A stretch of DNA of 64,000 nucleotides, taken from assembly GCF_902859945.1 (NCBI RefSeq), contig NZ_CADIKL010000004.1, positions 124,001-188,000 on the forward strand, given 5' to 3'. The translations under genes and the position numbers were made by a program. Of this stretch, positions 17,657 through 26,555 are shown in pieces. The stretch comes from Paraburkholderia caffeinitolerans. Lineage in GTDB: Bacteria; Pseudomonadota; Gammaproteobacteria; Burkholderiales; Burkholderiaceae. The notes below the pieces were generated by a model that worked only from the letters and a program-made list of their open reading frames with translations, did not search any database and was not told the origin of the DNA. The number at the start of each line of letters is the position of its first letter. Within the stretch, counting starts at the first letter, position 1.

Positions 17657-18481
17657 TTAGCGCGCCAACTCGTCGTCCAGCGCGAACAGCTTGCGCAAAT
17701 GATGGGCAACGCCCGCTTCGAAGTTATTGCCGATGCGCGGCACCTGGGGCAGGCGCGCGATCAGGTCGGGATTGGCGTTGTTCATCATGAACGGGTGGCC
17801 CGCCGTTTCGAGCAGGTCGATGTCGTTCATGTTGTCGCCAAACGCCACGCACCGCGCGACATCGACATTCAGGCGGTCTAGCACGACGCGCAGCGCGCGC
17901 CCCTTGGAGACGCCGGCAACCATCACTTCCAGACAATCGGGCAGGGAGTAGGTGATATAGAGCGTGTCGCCAAACTCGCGCTCGAGGCTGCGCTGAACGT
18001 GCGCGAGGTCGGCCGGGTCGCCGATATAAAGCGCCTTGGCAACGCCCGCGCTACCAATCGCACCCAGATCCTCCGTCACCCGATAGGTGAAGCCCGAATC
18101 CTGGTGGTAAGCGAGCAGTTCGGGCGCATCGCGGTCGATAAACCACTCCCTGTCGGTGAAGAGGCTCACGATCACGCGGCCATGCACACCCACGGTGTCC
18201 GGCGCGACGAGGCGGCGAACCACCGGCTCGGGCAGGTCGCGTGCGTGGATCAGCGCATCGTCCGGGCCATGCACGCGCGCGCCATTCGATGTGATCAGGT
18301 ACGCGGGAACGCCAAGCAAGCCGCGAATGCTCGCCACGTCGCAATAATGGCGGCCGGTCGCGATGATGAACTGTAGACCGTGCGTGTTGAGCTTATTGAA
18401 CGTGGCAACCGTGAACGGATCCAGTTGATGGTCGGCGTTGAGCAGCGTTCCGTCGAGATCGGTTGCGATGACCTTGTACAT
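17657..18481 (-). CDS. Cof-type HAD hydrolase
   Basis: A 274-residue haloacid-dehalogenase phosphatase with a C2 cap. Motif I is IATDLDGTLLNADH (nucleophile and acid Asp), motif II is in FIIATGRHY, the motif III Lys is in SKGRAL, and motif IV is FGDNMNDIDLLE. Such proteins (YbhA/YidA/Cof group) hydrolyse sugar phosphates, nucleotides or cofactor phosphates; the exact substrate cannot be inferred. It is read on the minus strand downstream of the BadF-type kinase gene, with 121 bases between them. Confidence 0.9.
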   Translation of the reverse strand: MYKVIATDLDGTLLNADHQLDPFTVATFNKLNTHGLQFIIATGRHYCDVASIRGLLGVPAYLITSNGARVHGPDDALIHARDLPEPVVRRLVAPDTVGVHGRVIVSLFTDREWFIDRDAPELLAYHQDSGFTYRVTEDLGAIGSAGVAKALYIGDPADLAHVQRSLEREFGDTLYITYSLPDCLEVMVAGVSKGRALRVVLDRLNVDVARCVAFGDNMNDIDLLETAGHPFMMNNANPDLIARLPQVPRIGNNFEAGVAHHLRKLFALDDELAR

Positions 18482-18602
18482 GGCGATTCGGGGGCTGGGG
18501 GGAAACCCTGAATGCTAGCACCTGACGGCGGGGGCCGCAGCGGCGGCGACTCGAGCAAGCGCTCCCGGCACCCCGATGCGCGCTTATGCGCCGTTATCCC
18601 CC

Positions 18603-19487
18603 CTACACGCCGCCGAGCCGCTCGCCCTCGCGCCGGGCAAGCATCAAGGCCCCGGAGGCGGAATCGGCGAAGGGGGCGCGCAGGCGCTCGCGCACAACTT
18701 GCGGCACCCAATCGCGCAGCGGCTGGCCAAGGCCGCCGGCCAGCGCGGCGGGCAACGCGGCTTCGGGGTCGAGCGCCGAGATCAGGCACGCGACGGCCTC
18801 GCCGGCCTCGGCCAGCAACTTCGCCACGAACGGGTGATCGCGGTGCGCGAGCACCACGGGTGCGAGGCTCGCATAAGCGGTCTGATTGGCCGCGCACTGC
18901 CAGACGATCAGGCTCTCGCGATCGGCTGCGCCGATATGAGCGAGCAGCGCCCGCGAGAGTGCATCGGGCGTGACGCGGCCATCGAGCGACTGTTGCGCCC
19001 ACACGATCGCGCGCAGGCCGAACCATGCGCCGCTCGCTTCGTCGCCCGACGGAAAACCGAAGCCGCCCGCGATGCGGCACACGCCATGCGCATCGAGCGC
19101 GGCGGCGATGCTGCCCGTGCCGAGCGCCACGACCACGCCCGGCTCGCCACCGTGCGCGCCGAGCAGTGATGTATAGACGTCACTCTCGACCGCGAGCCCT
19201 GCAACGGGCGGCGCCGCCGCGAGAAACGCGGCAAGCCAGTCTGGATTGTTCACGCCCGCGAGACCGCAGCCGAGCACGCAGCGCGACCAGTCGAACGCCA
19301 GTCCCGCTTGCGTAAAAGCGGCGCGCGCGCCGTCTTCGATCGATTGCCACGCGCGCGCGATGCCGAGTCCAAGCCCGGAAGGTCCTGCGGATGCACGCGT
19401 GAGTTCCGCGCCATTGAAGTCGCCCAGCGCGACGCGCGTGCCGGAGCCGCCGCCATCCACGCCGATCAACCAGGAATATTTCTGCAT
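18603..19487 (-). CDS. BadF/BadG/BcrA/BcrD-type ATPase, probable sugar kinase
   Basis: A 294-residue protein of the ASKHA fold. It begins MQKYSWLIGVDGGGSGTRVA (phosphate-1 loop), and has VVALGTGSIAAAL (phosphate-2) and AGGFGFPSGDEASGAW, the pattern of the N-acetylglucosamine-kinase-like BadF family. No cysteines in the pattern of an iron-sulfur activator ATPase were noticed, which favours an amino-sugar kinase. The ATG at 19487 was chosen over an upstream start because the phosphate-binding strand begins immediately after it. No clear ribosome binding site is visible. Confidence 0.82.
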   Translation of the reverse strand: MQKYSWLIGVDGGGSGTRVALGDFNGAELTRASAGPSGLGLGIARAWQSIEDGARAAFTQAGLAFDWSRCVLGCGLAGVNNPDWLAAFLAAAPPVAGLAVESDVYTSLLGAHGGEPGVVVALGTGSIAAALDAHGVCRIAGGFGFPSGDEASGAWFGLRAIVWAQQSLDGRVTPDALSRALLAHIGAADRESLIVWQCAANQTAYASLAPVVLAHRDHPFVAKLLAEAGEAVACLISALDPEAALPAALAGGLGQPLRDWVPQVVRERLRAPFADSASGALMLARREGERLGGV

Positions 19488-19642
19488 GATGATTGCCGCG
19501 CCGCGCGCGAACCGGTGAGTTGATGAGGATCGAGCCGTGAGACTAACGGCTCGGCGCCTTTCGCACAATTGGCCGGACGGCCAGGTGGCGGCGCACAGCC
19601 GATCCGCTATCCTTGCTGGGCTACTCGCAAGGAGAATTCACC

Positions 19643-20269
19643 GTGACACACCGCTGCAACTGGGTATCGGCCGGCGCGTCGCCGCAGTATGTGCAATACC
19701 ACGATGAAGAGTGGGGCGTACCCTCGCGCGACGACCGGCATCTCTATGAAATGCTCGTGCTCGAAGGCGCGCAGGCGGGACTGTCGTGGTCCACGATCCT
19801 CAACAAGCGCGAAGGCTATCGCCGCGCATTCGCCAACTTCGACGTCGATAAAGTCGCGCGCTTCACGCCGAAGCATGTGGAAACGCTCATGCAGGACGCC
19901 TCGATCGTGCGCAACCGCGCCAAGATCGAGGCCACCATTCTCAACGCGCGCGCCGTGCAGCAAATTCAGGCGGAGCACGGCTCGCTTGCGGCATTCATCT
20001 GGTCGTTCGTCGACAACACCCCCATCCAGAACGACCTGATCTCGTACCGCGACGCGCCTACGTCCACGGAAGTCTCGGACGCACTCAGCAAGGCACTCAA
20101 GAAGTATGGCTGCAAGTTCGTCGGCACCACCATCTGCTATGCGTTCATGCAGGCCGTGGGCATGGTCAACGACCATGAACGCGACTGCATGTGCCGCAAA
20201 ACCTGCGCGGCGCTTGGCGGCGCGAAACCCAAGGCACGGGGCAAGGCCCGCACGGCGGAGGGCGCCTGA
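19643..20269 (+). CDS. tag: DNA-3-methyladenine glycosylase I
   Basis: Tag removes 3-methyladenine from alkylated DNA. The 208-residue product has the family hallmarks: CNWV near the N-terminus, YHDEEWG, EGAQAGLSWSTIL, and the zinc ligands in the C-terminal DHERDCMC. The start is GTG at 19643 with AAGGAG eight bases upstream, which outweighs an in-frame start ten codons earlier. The C-terminal 15 residues are a basic tail. Confidence 0.93.
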   Translation: MTHRCNWVSAGASPQYVQYHDEEWGVPSRDDRHLYEMLVLEGAQAGLSWSTILNKREGYRRAFANFDVDKVARFTPKHVETLMQDASIVRNRAKIEATILNARAVQQIQAEHGSLAAFIWSFVDNTPIQNDLISYRDAPTSTEVSDALSKALKKYGCKFVGTTICYAFMQAVGMVNDHERDCMCRKTCAALGGAKPKARGKARTAEGA

Positions 20270-20496
20270 TACGGCGCTGCGCGAGCGGCGAAACGGCGTA
20301 ATTTCATCCGGCCTTGGTGCGCGGCCTAACGGTTTTCTTCGCGCGCGCCGTTATAACTGGTAACGGATGCACCTGCGGTTGTTGCGCCGGCAGAAAACGC
20401 GACACGGGGAGCGCCTGCTGCGGGGAATGCCCGCCGCAAGGCGTGCGGCAGCGCATCCGCATGACCTCACCGCTGTGCGTCGCGCAGGGGGCTGAA

Positions 20497-20943
20497 ATGA
20501 AAAATACGCACTTCCTGACTCATCAGGAGATCTTCGACCACGCCGTGGCGCACCTCCATGGACAAGGGCGCGCAGCGCTCCTGCCTCGCGGCGGCGGTGC
20601 CTACCGGGGCGGCTATAGCGGTGGCTCGTGCAACTACGGCGGCTGCCCGGTCGGCAGCTTCATCCGCGCGCGCGACTACATGAGCGCCATGGAAGGCATC
20701 CCCGTGCGTTACCTTTCGCGCGCCGAGAACGAGGTGCCGGCCTGGATGGACGTGGGTGTCGCCGCGCTGAAGAAAGCGCTCCTGCGCGCCCACATCAATA
20801 TTTACGACCCCAATACCGTCGATCTCCTGAGCTGCCTGCAAAACGTCCACGATGTTTTTGGCGTCTGGGAGTGGCACGACCGGTTAGCGTCAATCGCCGC
20901 GCAGTTCGGGCTTTCTCCGCAGCGGCTTCAGGACGCTGCCTGA
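20497..20943 (+). CDS. conserved-looking hypothetical protein
   Basis: I do not recognise this 148-residue protein. It has no signal peptide or membrane segment. Residues about 28-55 are glycine-rich with two cysteines four residues apart (SGGSCNYGGCPVGSF), and the rest looks alpha-helical and globular (VDLLSCLQNVHDVFGVWEWH). The ATG at 20497 is preceded by AGGGG. A longer frame from 20314 lacks coding character. Codon use matches the neighbours. It lies alone between tag and the convergent rpsU gene. Confidence 0.75.
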   Translation: MKNTHFLTHQEIFDHAVAHLHGQGRAALLPRGGGAYRGGYSGGSCNYGGCPVGSFIRARDYMSAMEGIPVRYLSRAENEVPAWMDVGVAALKKALLRAHINIYDPNTVDLLSCLQNVHDVFGVWEWHDRLASIAAQFGLSPQRLQDAA

Positions 20944-20996
20944 ACCCACGGGGCGGAATTGAGCCGATGCAAAAACCGCTGCTAGAAATGCAAACA

Positions 20997-21027
20997 GCGG
21001 CGCAGCTTCTTTCGAAGCATGCGCCGC
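20997..21027 (-). terminator. probable terminator of rpsU
   Basis: A long interrupted stem (GCGGCGCA / TGCGCCGC with an inner GCTTC / GAAGC closing a GAAA-type loop) lies 27 bases beyond the rpsU stop and is followed on the minus strand by the T-rich TGTTTGCATTTC. Confidence 0.55.
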
Positions 21028-21053
21028 CGTCTGGCGGAAGCTGAAGCGTGCTC

Positions 21054-21266
21054 TTAGTGGAGCTTCTTCGGCAGCATCTGGCTGCGCAGACGCTTGTGCA
21101 GGCGCTTGACAGCAGCAGCCTTCTTGCGCTTGCGCACGGCCGTCGGCTTTTCGTAAGCTTGACGCTCACGCAGCTCGGCGATCAGGCCGTTCTTTTCGAT
21201 TGCACGGCGGAAGCGGCGGATGGCCACTTCAAACGGCTCGTTTTCCTTCAGAAGAATCGTCGTCAT
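21054..21266 (-). CDS. rpsU: 30S ribosomal protein S21
   Basis: A 70-residue, strongly basic protein beginning [20 protein letters not shown], the S21 signature, with [20 protein letters not shown] following. S21 joins the 30S platform near the 3' end of 16S rRNA and helps base pairing with Shine-Dalgarno sequences. Here it is monocistronic and not followed by dnaG. Confidence 0.97.
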   Translation of the reverse strand: MTTILLKENEPFEVAIRRFRRAIEKNGLIAELRERQAYEKPTAVRKRKKAAAVKRLHKRLRSQMLPKKLH

Positions 21267-21704
21267 GTATTTCCTAACTCAATCGCTTAATACGGTTCAA
21301 AGGCGCGAATGGCAAAAATCAGGCAAAAGCCAAGTAATGCCACTCACGCACCGGCCCTCCGGTCGTTCGCCACGATGGGGCGCAACGATAGGCAAGGCGG
21401 CCACGGAGGCCGGAAAAGAGAAGTAGGGGGTTCACAGCGGAACGCGATCAGGTCGACCTTGCTGCAACACACCTGACCGCCGGTTTGCGGCCGCCAACAG
21501 TAACGAACACGGCAACAAAACAGGCAAAGATCTCAATTCACTCTCAATGATATCAGGAAACGATTCGCCCGACCAGGGTTTCTTGATTCTACTCAGACAC
21601 TTGAGTGGCGGACGCCGTCCGGCGGGCCCGCCACCGACCTTCAGGAGTCCTGGGTAGCGCGCTTTTGCGCCCACCAGGCGGCTCCAAACAGGTTCAACCG
21701 AGGC
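21267..21704. other. intergenic, rpsU upstream region
   Basis: 438 bases with no supported gene. An 80-codon frame at 21432-21674 (minus) has no ribosome binding site or family resemblance. The region should hold the rpsU promoter, but I see no clear consensus. Confidence 0.5.
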
Positions 21705-22646
21705 TCAGGCGCTCGCGTCGTTGAGCGCCTGGATGTCCGCCGGGTCGAGTTTCAGACGCACCGCCGCCACGAGGCTGTCGAGTTGCTCGAGCGACGTCGC
21801 GCTCGCGATCGGCGCGGTAATGCTGGGCCGCGCGATCAGCCACGCGAGCGCCACGGCCGCCAGCGAACTGCCATGGCGCCCGGCCACGTAATCGAGCGCC
21901 GCGAGAATGCGCACGCCACGATGGTCGAGATAACGCTCGACGCGCGAGCCGCGCGTGCTCTTCGCGAGGTCCTCGCGCGAACGGTACTTGCCCGATAGAA
22001 AGCCACTCGCAAGGCTGTAATAGGGCACGACCGCGAGTTTCTGCGCGAGCGCCACCGGCTCGATGTCGGCCTCGTAGGCCGAGCGGTCGTACAAGTTGTA
22101 TTCGGGCTGGACGATCTGGTACGCAGGCAAGCCGGTCTTGTGCGCAAGCGCGAGCGCTTCCTCGATGCGCGCGCCCGTGTAGTTCGACGCGCCCACCACG
22201 CGCACCTTGCCGGCCTCGATCAGGCGCTGATACGCGCCGAGCGTCTCTTCAAGCGGCACCTTCTGGTCGTCCTCGTGCGAGAAGTAGACGTCGATATAGT
22301 CGGTCCGCAGGCGGCGCAGCGAATCCTCCACCGCGGCCGCGATATTCGCGGCCGAGAGACCGGGACGGCGCGGGTCCTTCGCGACCTTGGTGGCGATCAC
22401 GACTTTTTCGCGCTTGCCGCTCTGGGCGAACCATTTGCCGATGAGGGTCTCCGATTCGCCGCCCTGGTTGCCAGGTACCCAAGCCGAGTAGACGTCGGCG
22501 GTATCGATGAAATTCAGGCCGGCGTCGGTGAACGCGTCGAGAATCGAGAACGAAGTGGCCTCGTCGGCGGTCCAGCCGAACACGTTGCCGCCGAACATGA
22601 GCGGTGCGACCTGCAAGGCCGAAGTGCCGATCCTGCGTAGTTCCAT
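21705..22646 (-). CDS. aldo/keto reductase
   Basis: A 313-residue NADPH-dependent oxidoreductase of the aldo/keto reductase TIM-barrel family. The family features are FIDTADVYSAW (Asp and catalytic Tyr), VVIATKVAKDP (Lys) and IDVYFSHEDDQ (His), plus GASNYTGARIEEAL and PEYNLYDRSAYE. The ATG at 22646 (MELRRIGTSALQVAPLMFGG) has AAAGGAG upstream, which decides it over a longer frame. The substrate is not predictable. It is downstream of the phospholipase C gene but separated by a terminator. Confidence 0.93.
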   Translation of the reverse strand: MELRRIGTSALQVAPLMFGGNVFGWTADEATSFSILDAFTDAGLNFIDTADVYSAWVPGNQGGESETLIGKWFAQSGKREKVVIATKVAKDPRRPGLSAANIAAAVEDSLRRLRTDYIDVYFSHEDDQKVPLEETLGAYQRLIEAGKVRVVGASNYTGARIEEALALAHKTGLPAYQIVQPEYNLYDRSAYEADIEPVALAQKLAVVPYYSLASGFLSGKYRSREDLAKSTRGSRVERYLDHRGVRILAALDYVAGRHGSSLAAVALAWLIARPSITAPIASATSLEQLDSLVAAVRLKLDPADIQALNDASA

Positions 22647-22784
22647 GACGTCTCCTTTGCCTTGTTGACCGGCGTGTAGTGCGAGAGCAGAAAGCGTTGA
22701 GCATACGCCCGCTCGCGCGATGCCGCAGCGCGGCCGGCCATCGTGACGAATCGCGCGGACACTCGCGCAAAATCTGCACCTCAA

Positions 22785-22822
22785 TAAAAAACCGCGTGGC
22801 CGGCATTGCACCGGCCACGCGG
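22785..22822 (-). terminator. intrinsic terminator of the phospholipase C gene
   Basis: A perfect 12-bp stem (CCGCGTGGCCGG / CCGGCCACGCGG) with a 7-base loop is followed on the minus strand by TTTTTT. It lies 40 bases after the phospholipase stop. Confidence 0.92.
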
Positions 22823-22862
22823 CATCCCTCGCGCAATGCACCGCTTGCGCCAATTACGCCAA

Positions 22863-25028
22863 TCAGCCCTTCACCGGACCCGGATCGCTCTGGCTCGGCC
22901 GGCCCGTCTCGAGATGGCCCGCGAAGCGGCGCACGACCGTGTCCGACGCGCCGCCCACCGTCGTCGCCGAGATGTTCAGGTCGTACCAGCCGTGGCTCGA
23001 ACTGAGTTCCCAGTGATCCTGCATGGTCCGGCCGGCCTGCACCGTGTACCGGCGCGAGTGCGCGCTGCTGTACGCGTTGTCGACGGTCACGCTGCACGCG
23101 GCCGCGCCGTTGTTGCTCAGTTCGAGATAGACGTGGCGATTGCGCACGTCATAGCCGATGCGCACTTCCGGACTCGCATGATGGCCATCGACCGCGATTT
23201 GCACATTGCCCTGGAATTCGCACAGGTAACCGTTCGGGCCGTAGACGGCGAGATGGTATGCACCCTGCGCAATCGACGTGCTCCAGTAATCGGAGAATTG
23301 GTCATTTGCGGCGACCGTGTAGCGTCGCGGCGGATTGGCCGGGTTCAGGCGGTCGTAGACGTAGAACGCCGCGCCCGCCGCGCCGGTATTCGCGAAATCG
23401 AGCCACAGATTGCCGTCGTGGCCGCTCACCCGGCTGTGAACGAACACTTCGTACGGCAGCGCGCGCGCCGGACGCACGCCGTGCTCCTGCGCCGGCATGG
23501 TCTGCTGCGCGGGCACCTGGTACGCCTGACCGGCCGTCTGGATGTGCTTGGGCACCGCGAAGCTCACCGTCGACGTGTCCGGCTTGCCGGAGAAGTCGAA
23601 CGCGGACGTGAGATCGCCGCAAACCGAACGGCGCCACGCGCTGATGTTGGGCTCCTGCACGCCAAAGCGCGCCTCGAGAAAACGCAGTACCGAGGTGTGA
23701 TCGAAGGTCTCCGAGCAGACCCAGCCGCCCTTGGACCAGGGCGAAATCACGATCAGCGGCACGCGCGGCCCGAGGCCGATCGGCTGGATGCCGCCGGGGT
23801 CAGCGCCCGGAATCAGCGGGCCCATTTCCTGCGGATAGCGGCCGAGATCGAGATATTCGTCGCCGATGTTCGAGAGCAGGCTCGACGACATCATCCCCTG
23901 GCCATTCGGCCCGCTTGCGAGCGGCGGCACCGGCGGCACGACGTGGTCGAACAGGCCGTCGTTCTCGTCGTAGTTGAGGATGAACACGGTCTTCGCCCAC
24001 ACGTCCGGATTCGACGTCAGCGCCTCGAGCACCATGTTGATGTAGAACGCGCCGTCGGTCGGCGACGCGGACGGATGCTCGCTGTACTTGTACGGCGAGA
24101 CAATCCACGACACCTGCGGAAGCTGGTTCGCCTGAACGTCGGCCTTGAAGCCAGCCAGCGAGCGGTCCGTCGCGCCCTTGTCGACGAGCGGGCCGCTCGC
24201 GCCTTCCTTCACCTGGAACTTCTTGAAGAACATCAGCGAGTTGTCGGTGTAGTTGTCGGTCGGGTCGCCCGGAATGCCGGTGCCGCCCTGATACACCTTC
24301 CAGCTGATGTTCGCGTTCTCGAGACGCTCGGCGTACGTGGTCCACGTGTAGCCGTTCACGTCGTCGCGCTCGCCGATGCCAGGGCCGTTCGGCGGATTGC
24401 CGTAGATGTTGCGCGGGTCGATCGTGCCGGTCCACAGGTAGATGCGGTTCGGCGCGGTATCGGCGTGCGCGGAGCAGTGGTACGCGTCGCAGATCGTGAA
24501 CGCGTCGGCGAGCGCGTAGTGGTACATCACGTCTTCGCGCTTCAGATAACCCATCGTCAGCACGTCCTGCTTCTGGTTCACCCACTGGTCCCATTGGCCG
24601 TTGTTCCACGCGAGGTGGCCGGTGCTCCAGCCGTGATTCGTGCCGGGCTGGAATTCAGTGGTCTGCTTCGGATCGAGATAGAACGGCAGCACGTAGGGCG
24701 CCGTGGGGCTCAGGCCGCGCGACTGGTAGTGGGAGGTCTGCACCGATGCGGGCGGCTGCTGCCACACCGGCGCACCGCTGGGCAGCAGGTGCGGACGCGG
24801 ATCGTTGAAGCCGCGCACGCCGCGCAGGCCGCCGAAGTAATGATCGAACGAGCGGTTTTCCTGCATGAAGATCACGACGTGCTCGACGTCCTGAATCGTG
24901 CCGGTGCGCGTCGCGGCGGGCATGGCCAGCGCCTTGCGGATCGCGGGCGGAAAGCTCGCATAGGCAGCCATCGCGCCCGCCGACTGGGCAGCAATGCGCA
25001 GAAAGTCGCGTCTGTTTTTCGACGACAT
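22863..25028 (-). CDS. phosphocholine-specific phospholipase C, Tat-exported
   Basis: A 721-residue enzyme of the acid-phosphatase/phospholipase C family (PlcN/PlcH type). The N-terminus NRRDFLRIAAQSAGAMAAYA is a twin-arginine signal. The catalytic domain has EHVVIFMQENRSFDHYFGGL (Glu-Asn-x-Ser) and, later, NYDENDGLFDHVVPP and SEHPSASPTDGAFY. Two C-terminal beta domains run from about residue 510 to the end. It cleaves phosphatidylcholine or sphingomyelin outside the cytoplasm, a route to phosphate and choline. The ATG at 25028 has AGGA upstream. Upstream lies a small lipoprotein gene in the same orientation, then a divergent LysR gene. Confidence 0.92.
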   Translation of the reverse strand: MSSKNRRDFLRIAAQSAGAMAAYASFPPAIRKALAMPAATRTGTIQDVEHVVIFMQENRSFDHYFGGLRGVRGFNDPRPHLLPSGAPVWQQPPASVQTSHYQSRGLSPTAPYVLPFYLDPKQTTEFQPGTNHGWSTGHLAWNNGQWDQWVNQKQDVLTMGYLKREDVMYHYALADAFTICDAYHCSAHADTAPNRIYLWTGTIDPRNIYGNPPNGPGIGERDDVNGYTWTTYAERLENANISWKVYQGGTGIPGDPTDNYTDNSLMFFKKFQVKEGASGPLVDKGATDRSLAGFKADVQANQLPQVSWIVSPYKYSEHPSASPTDGAFYINMVLEALTSNPDVWAKTVFILNYDENDGLFDHVVPPVPPLASGPNGQGMMSSSLLSNIGDEYLDLGRYPQEMGPLIPGADPGGIQPIGLGPRVPLIVISPWSKGGWVCSETFDHTSVLRFLEARFGVQEPNISAWRRSVCGDLTSAFDFSGKPDTSTVSFAVPKHIQTAGQAYQVPAQQTMPAQEHGVRPARALPYEVFVHSRVSGHDGNLWLDFANTGAAGAAFYVYDRLNPANPPRRYTVAANDQFSDYWSTSIAQGAYHLAVYGPNGYLCEFQGNVQIAVDGHHASPEVRIGYDVRNRHVYLELSNNGAAACSVTVDNAYSSAHSRRYTVQAGRTMQDHWELSSSHGWYDLNISATTVGGASDTVVRRFAGHLETGRPSQSDPGPVKG

Positions 25029-25080
25029 GGGAGATCCTGTTATTGGGGGAATGGGGAAAAGCGGGGATGCGGTCAGTGAA

Positions 25081-25365
25081 TCAATGCGCGCTGCTCGTGC
25101 CGGAACCGGGCGCCCAGTGCATCTCGGGCGCGCCCGGCGGCTTGTCTTCGGCGCCTGGGTTCGCGTTGGCGTCGGCGCCTGCCATCTGCTGGCCAGATTG
25201 CGGACTGTTTTGCTCGCTGTTTTGTTGACCGGTTTGCTGACCGGTTTGCTGACTGCGTGCGCTCGGCGAAGCCGACGAGCCATCGCTATCGCTGCCGCCG
25301 CACGCGGCCAGCGAGAGAGAAAAAAGAAGCGCCGCCCAAACGGCGCGCGAATCGATTCGACGCAT
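25081..25365 (-). CDS. small lipoprotein
   Basis: A 94-residue product with a signal peptide (MRRIDSRAVWAALLFSLSL) and lipobox LAAC followed by GGSDSDGSS. The rest is Gln/Ser/Asn/Gly-rich low complexity with a TGQQ repeat around residues 40-48, and probably unstructured. I chose the ATG at 25365 to give a normal lipoprotein leader; the ribosome binding site is weak. The gap to phospholipase C is 52 bases, so they may form one transcript. The function is unknown. Confidence 0.7.
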   Translation of the reverse strand: MRRIDSRAVWAALLFSLSLAACGGSDSDGSSASPSARSQQTGQQTGQQNSEQNSPQSGQQMAGADANANPGAEDKPPGAPEMHWAPGSGTSSAH

Positions 25366-25579
25366 GAGGATCGGTCCGTGGATGACGAATGCGTTCATTA
25401 ACGCATCGGCGAATGTCCTCGCAGTGACCGGTTCCATCAGGTTTCTTTCGGTGCACCTCAGCTTTTTTGTTCGAAACCGGGTGGGTGCTTGCGCCGGCTC
25501 GACGTGCGCGCGCGTCATGCTGCGGACACATCGGCCCGCTACGCTGACGCGCGGGTGAGCCGGAAAAGAGGATGGGATT

Positions 25580-26488
25580 TTGTTCGATCAGTTGAAGGCG
25601 TTCCACGCAACGGTCCGTCAAGGCAGCATCACGCGTGCGGCGCGGCACCTCGGCGTGAGTCAGCCGACCATCGCCGCGCAGATCCGTCAGATCGAGCAGC
25701 TATACGGCGTCGAACTGTTCTACCGCAGCGGACGCCGCCTCGCGGTCACCGAAACCGGCATCGCGCTCTTGCCGCTCGTCGAGAAAATGATCGACCTGGA
25801 AGCGCAGGCCGACATCATGCTGCGCAACGTCGGCGGCCTGTTCGAAGGTCAATTGCGGCTCGGCGCAACGGGGCCGTACTACATCATGGAAGCGATCGGC
25901 CGCTTCTCGAAGGCGCATCCGGCCATTGCGCTCACCTGCCGGATCGGCAATTCGGAAGACATTCTCAACGCGCTTCACGAGTTTCACATCGACCTCGCGG
26001 TGTCGTCGCAGCGCAATGACGCCGATGGGCTCGAGCGGCGCGTAATTTCGAGCGATCCGCTCGTGCTCGTCGTGCATCACGGCCATCCGCTTGCGCGCTT
26101 CGATGCGATCGACGCCGAGCGCCTGGCCGATGTGCGTCTGCTGATTCGCGAAGCAGGATCGGTCACGCGCCGTTGCACCGAGGAGATTCTTGCGAAGGCC
26201 GGGGTCGCGCCAGCTTCGGTCGCGGAGATCGGCAGCCGCGAGGCGATTCGCGAAGCGATCCTGCACGGCGTAGGCGGAAGCATTTTTCCGCGCGGCGAAG
26301 CGGAACGGCATCCGGATCTGCGCGTGATTGCGCTGCGCGGCGTGGACACGACCATCGATGAGTACGTTTATTACCTGAAGGCGCGGCGGCAGAGTCCGGC
26401 GATTGATGCGTTTCTGGCGTGCCTCGTGCCGGAGGGGAATGGACGGGAACGGGTGGCGGGAATGTTTGAGGCGTCGGTGGGGTGTTGA
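25580..26488 (+). CDS. LysR-type regulator, phosphonate-associated (PhnR-like) group
   Basis: A 302-residue LysR protein. The N-terminal winged helix is FHATVRQGSITRAARHLGVS then QPTIAAQIRQIEQLYG, and the effector domain follows from about residue 90. The start is TTG with AAGAGGA upstream; a nearby ATG is in the wrong frame. YGVELFYRSGRRLAVTETG and CRIGNSEDIL are close, as I remember them, to the subgroup named for aminoethylphosphonate catabolism. It is divergent from the lipoprotein/phospholipase C pair, so it may control that pair; this is inference. Confidence 0.85.
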   Translation: MFDQLKAFHATVRQGSITRAARHLGVSQPTIAAQIRQIEQLYGVELFYRSGRRLAVTETGIALLPLVEKMIDLEAQADIMLRNVGGLFEGQLRLGATGPYYIMEAIGRFSKAHPAIALTCRIGNSEDILNALHEFHIDLAVSSQRNDADGLERRVISSDPLVLVVHHGHPLARFDAIDAERLADVRLLIREAGSVTRRCTEEILAKAGVAPASVAEIGSREAIREAILHGVGGSIFPRGEAERHPDLRVIALRGVDTTIDEYVYYLKARRQSPAIDAFLACLVPEGNGRERVAGMFEASVGC

Positions 26489-26555
26489 GGGGGCGATCGC
26501 AGAATAGGAGCGGGTGGTGCTCAGCGCCGAGTCCCGCTCCCCACATCTCCAACGA

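Noticed and set aside
21432..21674. An 80-codon minus-strand frame upstream of rpsU
   Set aside because: No ribosome binding site, no domain, and composition like non-coding high-GC frames.
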